A stretch of 64,000 nucleotides of DNA from Callipepla californica brunnescens (GCA_023055505.1 JALIRH010000002.1:57284733-57348732), one strand, 5' to 3'; numbered from the stretch's first letter, positions 41,801 to 55,617 are shown. The notes: generated by a model not told the origin, from the sequence alone. A program made the numbers and translations.

Positions 41801-43865
41801 GTTTGCCTAAGTTTGCCATAAGAAATAATACAGCTGAGGATTTGTGCAGAAGTGATATTCCAGTTAAAGACTATTGCTATCTAACCTTTAAGCTGTTTGC
41901 TTATTGTCTGAAACTTGTATTTCTTTTTCCTCTCTCTCCTTATAGCTACTTAAACTGTTTCCATGATTGCTCTGACTTGAAGCTCATGGTCAACCTCAGA
42001 ATACATTGGCACTCAACTGTGGCATCAGGCATTTGTAAGGTGTTGTTCTCTTCCCCATCTCCCCATACTTAAGATAACAAAGATTTTTAAAGTTGCCACT
42101 TGGTTAACTGAATCTGAAAACAGTGTTGCAGAGAAATCTATGATTATGTGATTCCAAATCCTGCTTTAAATGAAGAACAGAGCAAAATGCCTCACATGTA
42201 TCAACTTTAAATGATCATGGTTTTCTATGCCATTTTGGAGCAGGACAGTCTTTAATTGTGAGCACTTGATGTTTTCCTACCTCAGAGAATTACATCACCT
42301 TTTCTCCTCTGTCTGTTTAACCAGATTTCAGCACTGAGAGAATCTTTGACAGCAACAGCATTAGGAAACAACTCGGTTTGTTTCCTCTCTGATCTTTATT
42401 TTTCTTTTTGCATTGATTCTTTATAATGTTGGCACCCGGACAAAGAGAGAGGACTTCCAAGCCTGGCATTGCTTCTTTGTGAGGTTATCACATTATCCTC
42501 ATTTCAATCTTAAACAGAGCAGCTGCTCGTGATAGAAAATGCTATCACCAAACAAGCTAACAAAGAGATTAATTTACTGAGAAACCAAAGCTATTATTAC
42601 AAAAATAGGAATATCTACTGATACTGTGGGACTGCTGTGAAATCAACTGAAGTGGTAAGACTGCAAGGAAATAAGCCTGGAAGGAGATCAGAGGTGATGC
42701 CATTTTTTCCTAAAATTTGAACCCAACTTTCATAACCCAGGGTAACCTGAACTAAAAGTAATCAAGCTCCTCAGTATAAAATGCTACACAATACTGGTAT
42801 ATATGTAGTATATATTCAGAAATACATTTCTTTGTTACCATTATATTATTTTTGAAGTAAGAAGGCTCCCAAATCCAGTACTTAAAGGATGCAGCCTGAA
42901 GAGCATGCTCAGGTTCACCAGCTTATACTGCTGAAGTCTCAGTAAGTGCTGTGTTGAAGCGGGTGCACCACTAAGAACCATGTTTCTGGCACGCTGATAC
43001 TTCACACAAGGAAGTGGAAAGTGCACAGACAATCTCCTGGGGAAGCAACATGATAGCACTCTTCTCCACTCAAGGATGCTCTGAGAGAGAATGTGGCCAT
43101 GGCAACAGCACAGGGATGGGGCCGGCCTCCTAGGAAATACAGAGAACTCCCTTTGCCAAATAGCGCATATGTCACAGATGGTGGTAGCATGGGCGACCCA
43201 GGAATGCTTTCTGCCAGCAGAAAGTGTGTTTCCACACATTCACCCGAGCCCACTCCATGGAGTTACAGCTGACAGGATTTTAAAGAAATAGAAAGATTCT
43301 ACCTTGAAGTACAAGGGCCAAGGAAAGTGCAGTTCTTAAACTTCATTTATGTCCGCCTTTGGTTTATCTCTACTTTAGACTTATTTTATGTGTCCGTAAA
43401 ATATATATGGTCCTAACTTCACAGGCACTGAAACGTTTAAATGTTTTTTTATTTATTTTGAGATAAGGCTACCTAAGGAGGAAAAAAAGAAGCATCAGAC
43501 CTGTATTTTCAAGAAGATGAAATATAGTGCAGACTGCAGTCTGGAGTAAGTTCACTTCTAATTTCAAAGAAGTACAGCCATGACAAACAATTTAATCATG
43601 GGACATACATTAAAATTAATAGGACAATGAAGCCATCCTGATAAAAGGCAAGATTTTTCAAGAATGGAAATAAAAGCTGAGAAAAATCTGAAAAACATGG
43701 AAAAACATAAAGCTCATGACAATATAATGAAAACTTCAAGGTAGAAAATAAGAAAGGTTAACCTCCTATGACAAACATCCAGCTGGACTTGTATCTACTC
43801 ATCTGTTTAATATTCTTCACTATTTCTGATGCCAGAATATGATTTGCCACCACATTACACAGAGA
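38856..43865. other. Intronic stretch with a CpG-richer patch near 43.1 kb
   Basis: No transposon was recognised. The part at about 42960-43260 is richer in G, C and CpG than its surroundings and carries a perfect RFX X-box. The 132-residue minus open frame at 42841-43239 overlaps this patch and has no recognisable motif. Confidence 0.5.
43093..43106. promoter_or_regulatory. RFX X-box consensus motif
   Basis: GTGGCCATGGCAAC fits the X-box GTNRCC-N2-RGYAAC at every position and is nearly palindromic. RFX proteins bind such sites in promoters and enhancers of ciliary, neuronal and immune genes. Function here is inferred only. Confidence 0.45.
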
Positions 43866-44012
43866 AACTGCAGGTGCCCCATCCCTGCAGGTGCTCAAGG
43901 CCAGGTTGGATGGGGCCCTGAGCTGGTGGGGGGCAGCCCTGCCCAGGGCATGGGGTGGGGCTGGGTGGGCTTTGAGGTCCCTTTCAGCCCAAGCTATCCT
44001 ATGATTCTGTAA
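43866..44012 (+). mobile_element. CR1 LINE 3' end, little diverged
   Basis: Plus-orientation CR1 3' end with CCATCCCTGCAGGTGCTCAA, GGCCAGGTTGGATGGGGCCC, GAGCTGGTGGGGGGCAGCCC, GCTTTGAGGTCCCTTTCAGC and tail CTATGATTCTG. It is GC-rich and has little visible decay, so it is one of the younger copies. Confidence 0.95.
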
Positions 44013-46489
44013 TTCCACTGATTTATAATTTTTTAAAGAGCTTTAAAATTTGTGATATAGATTGATTAACATAGTTCTTGATTAGTATTTTTTTTTAATT
44101 TCTTCTTGCTTTGCAGTGCCATGAGGAAAAACGGAATAAGAAAATACTTTCTGCAATTCTAATGGTTACCAACTCAACGGCCCATGGGGTTCATGTTCCC
44201 AAAAAGCTGTGGATGTGGGTCAAGTTCAGACTCATCACTTTCTGCCTTGAGGCATCTCTCTGCAAGGCTAATTCCATAGGGCAGGAGCACATAACATTAC
44301 ACTATGACAGATTTTTTTTTTATGGTTAAAGTCAGTTGTTTTTTTTTTTCATAAACAATGAAAGCTTAGAATTTGCATAACAATTGTGCTGTGAAGATTA
44401 CATAGATACCTTGAATTTGGTGTCTTTTTCATGACTGCATTTGTTTTCTGTCCTTGACAGTGACGGAGTATTTATTTATTTTTGTAGGCACTCTGGAGGG
44501 CCTGAAACACAGCACGTTTTTTCCCTCCCCCCTCACATGAAACAATTCCAGCAGCAGACTGATTCTTTTTACAATCAGGTCAAACACAAAGAATGCAATA
44601 TTTTAATACTGGGAGGGATTAATCCTGTAGTAAGCACAATTTTGTAATGTAATCAGTATTAGAGAGCAAACGTTATAGCAAATTACCACAAAAAAAAAAA
44701 AAAAAAAAAAAAAAAAAGATTGAACTGGGGTTTTGAGCTCTCATCAAGTGTCACCCTCCATCCCCTTCCATTCATGGTGTGTCTGGGAGACACTCTTACA
44801 AGGAAGAGAGCTGGAGAACTTCCCATCTTCAGCCAACAGAGGAGTATTAGAGAGGCTGATGGCTGTCAACAAAGCTAACGCTTAAAGCAGAAGGAAACAT
44901 GGTGAAAACAGAGATACAGATGTGTGCAAATTACCTTTTGTATCTCAATGTATGACAAAGAAGGAGATACAGAGCAGAGCCCTCCTAACAGACAAGATTT
45001 GCCTGCTGATCCAGGAAGATAAACATTTGAAAAGAGGCTATCGAAAGCCTCTCATAAGCAATCCTTTCTTCCAAGGCAATTTTTCTTGAGGATACAGGAA
45101 ATCAAGTGTTCGTTGATAATGTCTGCTTTGTGAAGGAGTCATGCGGGCCAGATTATCAGATCCGCTTCACTTACATTCCACAATTCAGCCAGTAGCAAGG
45201 ATTTAAGGACAAGACACATTTTGGCAGTTTGGGATTCTTTTGGTACATAACAGTTCATTATCATCACAAATACAGTGGTATCCCACTATTCCTAACAAAG
45301 GAGATACATTGGCTGTAGTTTTCCTGCACTCCGTTTAGCTTGGCAAACAGCTCCTTTAGGCAGTTGCTAATTAGCAGTCTTCAGAATAGCACCAAATTCT
45401 GCTACTGCTATAACTGATGCAAAACCAGCCCAATAGCAAAGAACCAGTCTGAGCCATGATCATCATGAATTTCAAAATAGGACTGTTTCAAAAAGCCATT
45501 AAAATTAGATGTTTTTATTTTTATGCCAACGCAGACCAAATGTAAGTGTTAGAATATCTTCATTCTTTTCAAGGCAATTTTTTACCCCTGCAGTTATAAT
45601 AGACAGCCTCAGCCGTGCCTTGCTTAATAAAGCTGTTCAATTCTTACCCTTACAATGCGAAAAGTGAACTTTTTTTGTTTATAACACTTAGCTTATGCAC
45701 AGATACAGAATTCTGGGAGGTGCCTCTTCTGTATTTTACAGAATTATTGATTTAACACATTAGTAAACTTGGGAACATGGAACTGTCCCCTCCAAGTGTC
45801 TGACTTAATTGTATGGTAGTTACGATCATAAAAAATGGTAGACTGGTAATCACTCATGTTTTCAGTACAGTTGAAAGTCACTGTCAGACATCTCTGAGTG
45901 TACTCTTGAAAAAGTTATGCTGTCACTCAGAACAGTTATGAGTGACTGTTACCTCTTCCTGCCATTCAGATTACATTAACCATTTCCTTTTGCTTTTCTC
46001 TCCTTGCTGGATGAAAGGATAAAAATTACCCATGCTCTCAATTGATACTTTCATCGACCAAATTATGCTTCCTGAAAACCGTTCTCTTAAGTATTAATTT
46101 AATACTTGGACAACTATAATCGCTCTACCCCCAGATCATCTCATCTTCACTATCTCCCACAGATATCTACTAGATGTAGATGGACCCTCTTTATTATGCC
46201 CACTAATGAGATTAGGATAGCCCAGCTGAAATAGGTCAGTTCACACGTGGTGAGAATATTTTTTTGGAAATTGGATACCCACTGCAAAGTAAAAACATAC
46301 TTCAAGGAAAATAACTTCTGGCTATGTGGAGCCTCACCAGCATTCGGGAGATGCTAAACATTTTATGTCTGCAACAAGCAGACTATACAAGAGAGACACA
46401 TGACTAGCAAGATCATTAAGCTGAGCAGAACTTCAGCTTTTTGGACATAGTACTTCTGTGTTCTGGACTAGAACACTTTCGTTGGAAAT
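44013..46489. other. Intronic stretch with a long A tract
   Basis: A 28-base A run lies at 44690-44717. No exon or transposon was recognised. Confidence 0.55.
44690..44717. repeat. Poly-A tract
   Basis: Twenty-eight consecutive A residues. No gene-derived sequence adjoins it, so it is more likely a mononucleotide repeat than the tail of a processed copy. Confidence 0.95.
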
Positions 46490-46890
46490 AGGGTCAATTA
46501 CAGCAGGCTGTTCAGGGCCTTTTCCAAGAGAGTTTTGAATATTTCCAAGGATGGACCTTTCACAACGTGTCCTATGTTTGACAACCTTCACCATAAGAAA
46601 GATTCTTCTGATGTTTAAATGGAATTTCCTGTATTTCATTTTGAGCCCATGGTCTCTTGCCATCTTCTGGGCATGACTGAGAGGACTGTTTCTGCATTCT
46701 ATACTTCCTCCCATCATGTGTTTACACATAAGGTTAATATCTGCCCCAAACTTTCTCATCACATAGCAAAACAGTAACTACTTTGTCAGCATCTCCTCAT
46801 ATATTAGAGATGCTGTCTTCAACATTGTTGCTAGACTTGCTCCAGTATGTCCACTCTCTTTCATACTGGGTACATCACACAAAGCTAGGT
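46490..46890 (-). mobile_element. Old CR1 LINE fragment, C-terminal region
   Basis: Diverged minus-orientation CR1. AAATGGAATTTCCTGTATTT, GCCCATGGTCTCTTGCC, GCTCCAGTATGTCCAC and TTCATACTGGGTACATCACAC match the region downstream of the RT in order. It belongs to an older CR1 subfamily than the copy at 43866. Confidence 0.82.
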
Positions 46891-47785
46891 TGAAACAAAT
46901 CTCTGAGGCAGGATGAAGTAAACCAAACTCGCCATAGATTGCTTATGCTATAAATGTGGCCTCAGAAATCTTCTGTGAAGGAGACTCTACGGGTAAAACA
47001 TTCCAGCACAATCTGTCTCTACATTTACTTTTTCCTGGGATCTAACTGAACTGTATCTTGGGTAAATTCAGCTAATTATTACTGTCCTATCTGCAGAATA
47101 CAGGAGGAAATTCTGATGTCTCATCATTACAATAATCTTTTAATATTTCATTGTTCTTTTTATGAGGAACTTCCTCATTTGTTTAGTTTAGAACAAAGAT
47201 GTTACAGCAAATTAGCAAATCCTCAAATGACCCTTTAGAAGCCAGTTTCTAAACCTTTCATACTCCTTCTTACTTTCACCCTGATTCTAAGCAGTTTGTT
47301 TTGCTTTTCCTGAATTCAAGCAGACATCCTGCTCTAGTTAAAATGTCACATGTAGAATAAAATACCTCCTACCTGCCATCTTTCACATACACGTATTGCA
47401 ATTCCTCTGCTTCTTTTTTTTCAGTTAGACTGCAAAAATCATGTTTTGCTTGTGATCCACCAGTGTCTGCTCCCTTTTTGTACACATAATCATATTAATT
47501 ACAAATGTTCCCTTTCAACATTTTATTCTTTCCTTATAATCATAATACTTCTGTCATGTTTATTGAATGTTATTTTATTGATTTCAAACCACTTCTTCTA
47601 ATGACCACGACTTCTGAATTTAATTACCTCCTCTTCTGTGGGAAAAGAAAAATCACAACTTTTTGAAGTCTATTTTGTGCTCATTAATGGAACTAGAACA
47701 AAACACAGGAAAAGTCTGCAAAGTATATTATATTAAAGATTTTCCCAGTTTGTCAATTAACTACCCATAACTAATTTTTCTTATA
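46891..47785. other. Intronic stretch between two old CR1 pieces
   Basis: No confident match was seen. It could be decayed CR1 linking the two flanking fragments, which have the same orientation and the right order. Confidence 0.4.
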
Positions 47786-48015
47786 GTGCAACAAGTGGGT
47801 GCACATACCAGATGGCAATTTCATCCAAAACACTTCCCTAAGTTGCTTATGAGAATGTATCCTAATGCTACATCAAAAGCCTTATTAAAGACCAACTATA
47901 ACACATCCACTGCTTCCTTTGCTTCCACTAGGACAGCTATGCAGTCAGTAAAGAAACCAGACTTGAGTTGATATTGACAAATTGATGTTGGCTGTTTCAT
48001 ATCGCTTTGGTATTG
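47786..48015 (-). mobile_element. Old CR1 LINE reverse-transcriptase fragment
   Basis: Minus-orientation remnant of the CR1 RT region. AAAGCCTTATTAAAGACC, ACATCCACTGCTTCC, AAAGAAACCAGACTTGAG and GATGTTGGCTGTTTC align in order with the antisense of that region as seen in other avian copies. It is heavily mutated and is probably the upstream part of the element at 46490-46890. Confidence 0.72.
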
Positions 48016-49129
48016 GCTGTGTGCTTGTGAACATTATTTAACAAATTTATTTCAGTAACTTTTTGGCTATTGTAGGCAGGGTGACTGTTCTGCAACTTAT
48101 ATTTTGTGACTGAAAGTATTTTACAAAATTGTGATGATTTCTAGTGTAGTCAAAGCATTCTTGAATGCCTAAGTTCAAAGTCAGCAATTATAATATAAGT
48201 AACATTTTGTTTTAGGTGAACTACAAGTTTTGCATATTATGTCAAGAACTTAGGTTAACTGTTCCTACTCTTGTGTTTGAGTTTTTGTTTTTTTTGCTCT
48301 TTTTACTATTACAATTGCACTCCAAGCCTGTCTTCTTTCTTTGCTCTGTAAGAGTAAGTAATGAGAACTGCAGAGAGACGTTTCTGACATCCTCTGAATT
48401 AAGCCACAAATTCCTTTTCTTATCCTCCTTCAAAGTCCTCCTCAGGAAGATCGGTCTTCATAATCCTTAAACAGAATTAGCAAAACAAAAGTAGTTTGCT
48501 ACGGGCTTGTCTGCAAACATCCAGCAACGATTAGCAAAACAAAAACACTGATTGTATGTTTTAGCCTTCATTTGCCAATTGTCTTCACACTTTGTGAGTG
48601 TTTAGGAATTTAAACCCTCTCACTGTTTAGACAGTGCAGCCTGACATGACTGAACAAGAAATCCAGTGGGATCTTGCTGCAGCAATCCCAATTATAGATC
48701 AGTTGTTACCTCGAAATATTTTTCATGTTCAGCCTGACTAAATAAAAGTAGAGAGGGGAATCTATAACTCCTGAAAATCAACAGTTTTAATTAGCTCACT
48801 CACAATACAGTGCAGCAAGGAGTTTGAGAAATAAACTAGAAAGTGCTTCAGCCTCAAGACAATATTGCCTATGCTTTATTCTCTAAACAACAACACCAGA
48901 ACAACCAAACACAACAAACAAATCAACCAAGCAACAAACCCAACAACAACAATAATAAACAAGAATTCTCAGTAATGAAACATTCAGTGTCACCACAAAA
49001 AACTTGAATGTTTTGAATGTATTGCGTTGTAGAATGTCTGGTGTTAACCATTATTCAGAATGGCATACTTTGACTCCCATTGCTACTCTGGAAGGATTAC
49101 GGAAGGCAAGACTACTCAGTCCTACAACT
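48016..49129. other. Intronic stretch, nothing recognised except an AAC-rich tract
   Basis: A low-complexity AAC/CAA tract lies at about 48887-48958. No exon was recognised. Confidence 0.55.
48887..48958. repeat. AAC-rich low-complexity tract
   Basis: Imperfect AAC, ACA and CAAC units over about 70 bases. Confidence 0.85.
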
Positions 49130-49890
49130 TCATCATAAAATCACAGAGTTGAAAAAGAACTTCCAGATCATCAACCTCACCTATTAAGGTCGCATCACTA
49201 AACTGAGTATCTTAGTGCCACCTCCGCAGAGTTCTTAAATAATCCCAGTGATGAAGACTCCTCCAATTCTCTGGACAGCCCATTTCAATTCTTGATCACT
49301 CTCTCTGGAGAAATTCCTCCTGAAATCCCATACAAAACTCCCTTGGTCTAACGAGAAATCATTTCCTCTCATCATCATGTCAGCTAAGAGATTGACACTC
49401 CTCACTGAAACCTCTTTTCAGGTAGTTTCAGAGAGCACTGAGGTCTCCCCTCAGGCTGCTCTAGACTGAAAAACTCCAGTTTCCTCTTCATAAATGTTTT
49501 CTAGTCCCTTCACTAACCTCATTGCTCTTCTTTGCATAGACTTCAGCAGCACAATATCCTTCTTGTAGTAGTGGGCACAAAACTGAACACAGCACTTAAC
49601 GGTGTGGTCTCACAATGTTGTACAAGAGGACAATCACTTCTACGTCACACCACTTCTGACGTAGACCAGGATGCCCTTGGCCTTCTTGGCCACCTGGACA
49701 CATTGCTGGTTCATGTTCAGGTGACTGTTTACCAGTACCACCTGGTCCTTTTCTGCCAGGCAACTTTCCAGCTAGTCTTCCCCAGTTCCATACCACTGCT
49801 TGAGGTTGTTATGACTCAAGGGCAGGACATGGCATTTGGCCTTGTTGAATGTCTTGCAAATGACCCACATCATGCTTGAAGCTGCTGAAT
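49130..49890 (-). mobile_element. CR1 LINE fragment, 3' half
   Basis: About 760 bp of diverged CR1 in minus orientation. It runs from a decayed tail (ATCATAAAATCACAGAGTTG) through the C-terminal region (TTCATAAATGTTTTCTAGTC, GGGCACAAAACTGAACACAG) and the segment TGGCATTTGGCCTTGTTGAA. The open frame 49532-49879 plus is antisense to this CR1 and not a gene. Confidence 0.9.
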
Positions 49891-52800
49891 TGGTAGAATG
49901 TTCATCCATTATCTGTTCAATATCTATGTTCTTAGCACTCAGATACTACAGAGTCAGATGAGTCAGAGAAAATATTGCTCCAGTTTATGCCAGCAAATTA
50001 TTTTAAGGAGGAGTAACTCCTTGAAGCACATAGTCTTTTTTCAGTTGGCCAGGATACTCCCACACTCTAAAGCAAAGACCATTCCACAACCCCTCTCCAT
50101 GTTACTTCCTCACAACTACAGGGTTTGCCAAAATAAGGTTGCTGCAAAACACTTTTCAGAAAGACCCTGCTTTTGATGCCTGATATACTAAAACCTGATT
50201 AAACGGCAGGATGAGTAGGAGCTAAGACCATTATGACCCTCAGCATTGTATTGTTGTCCTCCAGTGAACTTCTGGATGGAATAAAGGATACAATTAGAAC
50301 CTACAGAGCCCCCAAACGTCTTGAAACAATCTAAAAAATAACAGTAAACTCTGCTAACCAAAATCATCACTCCTTGCCGCAGTCTCTAAGGGTACGGGTG
50401 AAGCAGAGTATCTATAACAGAAGATGTGACAGGCAGCTAGCTTCTTGCCCCAAGAGATCTTTACTTTTCCTCTGCTCATCCATGACATTTGCTAACTTTT
50501 AGTATGCTGTAACAACCAATATTCTTCTCGTAATTCAGAGAAAAAGGCAAGTCAAAGTTAGATGAGGGGGAGAAATAATTATGTACGTATACAACAGAGC
50601 AAAGGCTTATACATTACAATTTATACAATCAAGGTACAGACACATGTGGGCACCTACAACTGTTCTATGAATCCATAAGTAAACAATTTCCTATCCCAAT
50701 GAAAACTATCTATCTCCATTTACAGGTAACGAAGTGCCAAATTTAATCAAAATGTATTCAAATAAGTTAAGTCCTATTAATGCCAGCTCACAAGCGTTTC
50801 CTCAGTCATGCTTCTTTGGCTTCAGATCTCAGACAAGTGATAGAAAGACAAGACAGATGATCAAAGTAAAATTTTAATGCCTGTGGCTGAGATTAGGGGA
50901 AAAAAAATGTAATAATTGCTAGATGAGAAAAGGCACTTCCCTGGTAACAGACACACACAGACTTTCCATCTGTATGCGAAGTGCTGTGGACTTCACAATT
51001 TGGGAAAAGGCTCACCTTGAATTAACTGTGTGCTTGGTACACAAGGGGCAGAAAAGCCACAGCAATCAAGTATTCAAAAGGCTTTTTTATAACCATAGCA
51101 CGAGAGGATACTTTACCACTTCTCATTTTCAGAAAGGAAGATACAGATTTTCCAGTGGCAAGGAGGAAGATAGTGGTGTGAGGGAGAAACTTGGCACGTT
51201 AATATTTTTGAAAGAGATGAAAATTTGAATGTTTGTAGAAGAAAACTTTACATTCCTGTACTTTTATTTTTAGATGAAGATGTGAGAGCTGGACCAATAT
51301 AAGGCAGTGACGGTAATGTCAATATTTCTGAACGGCACCTGTGATCTCCCCAGGATTACACCATTGCTCTTACAAGTAAACACTGGTGATGGAGAAATTC
51401 CACTTAAGTGAAGCAACTGGAACACTTGAATTAGGAGCACAGGTTTCAGATATTTCCTTTAAGGCTCCTTATTCATAATAACTCTTTGGATAAAGAAACT
51501 CAGATGTTGGCTTGTCTTCTTATTTCACTTACTTGCAGGTATAACATTCATTGTGAGTCAGCACAAACTCAGGATATAATCCAGTCTTCTCACTTTCCCC
51601 TAAGTATCTTACTATTTGTACCATACTTTGCTGTTCATTTGATGATTAACAATGGATTTCCATGCCACTAGTACCTTCCATCAGGTGTGTTTTGTTACAA
51701 TGAGAATATAATGAAGATTGTATTCCTGTTCTAAATCAACAATCTTGTGAGCATCAAACTGAAGAATTCAAGTTGTTAGAATAATATTTTGGAGAACATT
51801 GCAATTGAACATTATAAAACATTGACAAGTAGACTACTTGCCAGGGCTTGAATTCAATTTTTATTACTTTGTACTGATTTGCTAACTTGAAGCTAATCAG
51901 AATATCAGTTCTGCTTACTGGTTACTATAAATTTAACATCTAAAGGATTTTTTTCTTCCTGCATCTGGGCAATGCAATGCGTCAATCTGAAACTCATGTT
52001 ATATAAAATCCTTTGATATTCCCATATTTTATAAATAGAGGCCACATAAATAAATTGAAATAATATGATCTGCAGAAGGATTTTAATGGTGCGGTAGGTT
52101 ACTTAACACTCAAACTTGCATTGAGCTAGTTTATTATGTCTTTCCTTTACAGGAATCTGATAAGACGGGGAGTTTATTGCTGAACAGAGCTCTGAAACAA
52201 AATGATCGCTTCACTTCTGGAGCGCATATTTTCAACCTGATTCACCTCAGCAAAATCATCCTGCTTTTTCTTCAGCAACTCTCTGAGAGGTGCCTTTTCA
52301 TGTGGAAACTGCTCCATACAGCAGCTCTATTGTCAGTATGGGCATACAGACACAAAACACATACAGGACAACATATGCCTGTGCATACATATAAGCCAAA
52401 GCATACATGAAGTGCATTGGATAGCAGCAGGTTAGAAGTAAACTGATAATCATTAAAATAATCAAGTTCAGTTAGAATGCTAATATCAGTGAGGAACAAT
52501 TCTGTAGCCTAATCTATAAAGCGACTACTCAGAAACTGTCCCTGGATGCTCTGCTGAACCACTGGATGGCATCAACTTATAACACAATCAGTTGCTGCTG
52601 CTTTTTATCTTTTTACAGTTCTACTGATTATTGTACCATTCCCAAATTCTTCATACAACCTGTGTACCCTTTTTTGAAAACTCCAGTCCTGAGTCTATCC
52701 CTTTGGGGAAAAGTTAACACAAGTTGCTACCCTAACAGAGATACTAACTCTGACCTTATCACAACTTCAGTAACTGCTTTTAATTATACCATGATATACA

Positions 52801-55617
52801 GCACTGGCTACACAATCCTGGAATGGAAGTCTTATTTTCTTGTCTATATTGTTCACTGAGTGTAATAAACACTTTAAAGATTTGCAATCTCTTCTGCCTA
52901 AAAGACTTTTAAATGAAAATGTACTTTTAGAGCATGAAAACACGTACACTTACAGGAATTTCTTGATTTGTATCTGGCAATATCTGTTTGTAAAATGAAA
53001 GGGTATATACCCAGCCATATTTCATGAAGAAGACATATCACATTTTTTGTTTGTTTTTGATTTCCAAAATTGAAATACAGGAACTTTTATCAAATACCCA
53101 TTTTTAGTAGCTGTGAAAAGCCATGCAACACATGTTCAACTTTCCTCCAGTCAAATTTTGCAAAACTGTACCTCTGGCCATAAAATGAATCCCGTCAATG
53201 AGAATCTTTGTAGAATGAGTTATTTATATGCACATCACACTCTACAGGAATGGGGCCTTTATGGACTCAATGGACTCAATTCTGCCTTCAAGTATATCTG
53301 AACAATTCTATTTTAAGCTAATGCAAATTAGAAAGCAGAACTGACTGCTGTATGTATAGTTTGGCATCATTAAGAGCCTTCTTCTAAGAAGAGGAGAAGT
53401 GCTTGACTGGAATGGCTGCATTGCTATAGATAAATGTTAAAATTCACTGAGATAGTTGTAATGCAATACTTTCAAACCTGTACATGAATTTGTACATACT
53501 ATATTGTACATACACTCAAGCTATGCTATATACGCCTGGCACATGGTAATTGCATGGATGGCATTGCAAAAAGATTCTAAATAGAACTGACAACATGCCT
53601 TATCTACTCCTTACAAAAATAATAAGCTTTTTTCAAGACCAGTGCAAAGTCTACTACCCAGGACCTATTGGTAGGAGCTTCATAGTTCCATTTCATGTTA
53701 GAATATGTATTCAAATTCCTATCAGTATTTACACCCTTACGCTGTTTCTACTTCACTTGAGGGCAGGAGTCAGCTTCTTTTATCTCTGAAATATCCAACA
53801 ATGAGCATCCACTAACAGTCCCTATAATTCATTTTGGGCTGTCTTAATTAAAATGAGATTTATTAGAGAGAAAGAATCAAATTAAACTTTAAGTAGAGTA
53901 AAAACATGGTCAGATTAATGTCATGATAAATTTAACTCTCTAGGCCAGATTCTCTCTCTTCTTTAAGACTGCAATTTATTAGATAGAATAAGGAAGAATA
54001 AAGAGGAAGGAATAATAAAAAAAACCACTGCATTTCATGAAGTTAATTTGTGTAACAGCAATGCACTTCCAAAGCTGGATCAAATAAATGATGATCCCAA
54101 AAGTTGGAGTTGATATGGGACATCCAATTTCACAGGTTTGGTGGCTAAAATAGTTATGTAGCTGTAGATAGAAATCCTGATATATTCAAACCAGAACCAA
54201 AATGTTGTCATATTAGGCGATTGCCGAGATATCACGATGTAACTCGTTAGGAGTAGGCATCAGCAAGGTGGTACCGGGATGTAACGTGACAGGGCCTTCC
54301 CTGCTCAAAGCAATTAGTATAATGAAGGTGAAGCTGCCTAAAATTTGGCAATAGAACAGTAAGATTTTCAAATTTTGTTTCTTAGGAACATCACATATAT
54401 TACTTTCTTCCTGTTCACATGCTCAATCCTGAAAGCCACTTCTCAACATACCTTCCTGAATTTTTCTTTAAAAAACAAGCTAAAGAAAGAAATTGTCCTC
54501 CATTTTCACATAAAAATTGGCATCTTAAAGCACTGATCAGGGAGAGAGAGGAACTGCCTCCTAATTCATTGAATAAAAAGAAAAAAATAACCTTGAGATC
54601 AGTGATCGATCAACCACTAAGACAGCTTGTGCCTTCAATCCAATAATGCAAAGTGACATAATTTTCCAGGAGACAGAGAAATGTTCTTACAACAAAGAGT
54701 CAATCCTGGTGATTAGGGCATTGATCTTTGAACTAGGAGTTTAAATGCTGAGGAGGGAATTGAAGCTGGTGTCCCAATTCACAATCACATATAAAAGGTT
54801 ATGTTTTACAAGAAAGGGGCAGCTGTCATAAAGACTTTTTTGGAAGTCTAAGTTTAACAGAGTGAGTCAAACCTGCTGATGTCTGGACTAAGCTGATCAA
54901 GTTAATAAGAGGAACAACACTTACTTTCCAAGTACTGGGGCAAAGCAAGGTAAGAGTTTGCACCTTTCTGTCAAGACTGAGACAATTCATCATGCACATT
55001 ACTGTTCTGGCAGATTTTAAAGCAACAAATGAAATACTACTGTCTTGGATGACAGCTGCACAGGAGTCTTCAACAATTTGGGATTTCATTACAAAATTCT
55101 GCTCAAGACCAAGTTAAGGTGCTTTAATTTGTTCTTTAATTTCAGTTTTTAATTAGTCTGTTGACCTTTTGGTCTTTTTTTTTTTTTAGATTTTCATATT
55201 GCAGATCAGCTAAGCAGTGCAGAACAGACTACTAAAAACTGCAATCAGCAGTATTATACCATAGGCCCAAAACTCTTCCACAGAGGCTCAGGTCCTAACA
55301 GAAAACCTATAATGCCCTAATATAACTCATGGTATTACTCAGAAATAATTAGAATTGCTTAGTTTGTTTAGTACTGATTAATGCAAACATCAGAATAAAG
55401 AAACTAGTATTTCAGTCCTTAGAGAATGCTAAGGTGGAGGGACAGACTCACATTCAGACTCCTATTACTTTATCCTATCACAAGTCTAAAAGGATCTTTG
55501 GATACAACCAGGAGATGTCTGCACATACCTACTGCTGTATTACTGGTGTGGTATTTGGACTGGAAAGCAGTTACCTCTTGCAGAAATTGTTTTAGTCCAG
55601 ACTACTATGACCCTAAT
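49891..55617. other. Intronic stretch with one CpG-rich patch
   Basis: About 5.7 kb without a recognisable transposon or exon. The 78-bp patch at 54215-54292 has six CpGs, which is unusual for this window. Confidence 0.5.

Noticed and set aside
42841..43239. 132-residue open frame on the minus strand, the longest in the window
   Set aside because: No familiar motif, no clear splice or promoter context, and it sits on a locally GC-richer patch where stop codons are rarer. Treated as chance, though the patch itself is reported.
44690..44717. 28-base A run as a possible processed pseudogene tail
   Set aside because: No gene-derived sequence precedes it, and CR1 does not usually generate poly-A-tailed gene copies.
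48887..48958. Regularly spaced AAC-rich units considered as a CRISPR-like array
   Set aside because: No consistent repeat and spacer structure; it is low-complexity DNA in a vertebrate intron.
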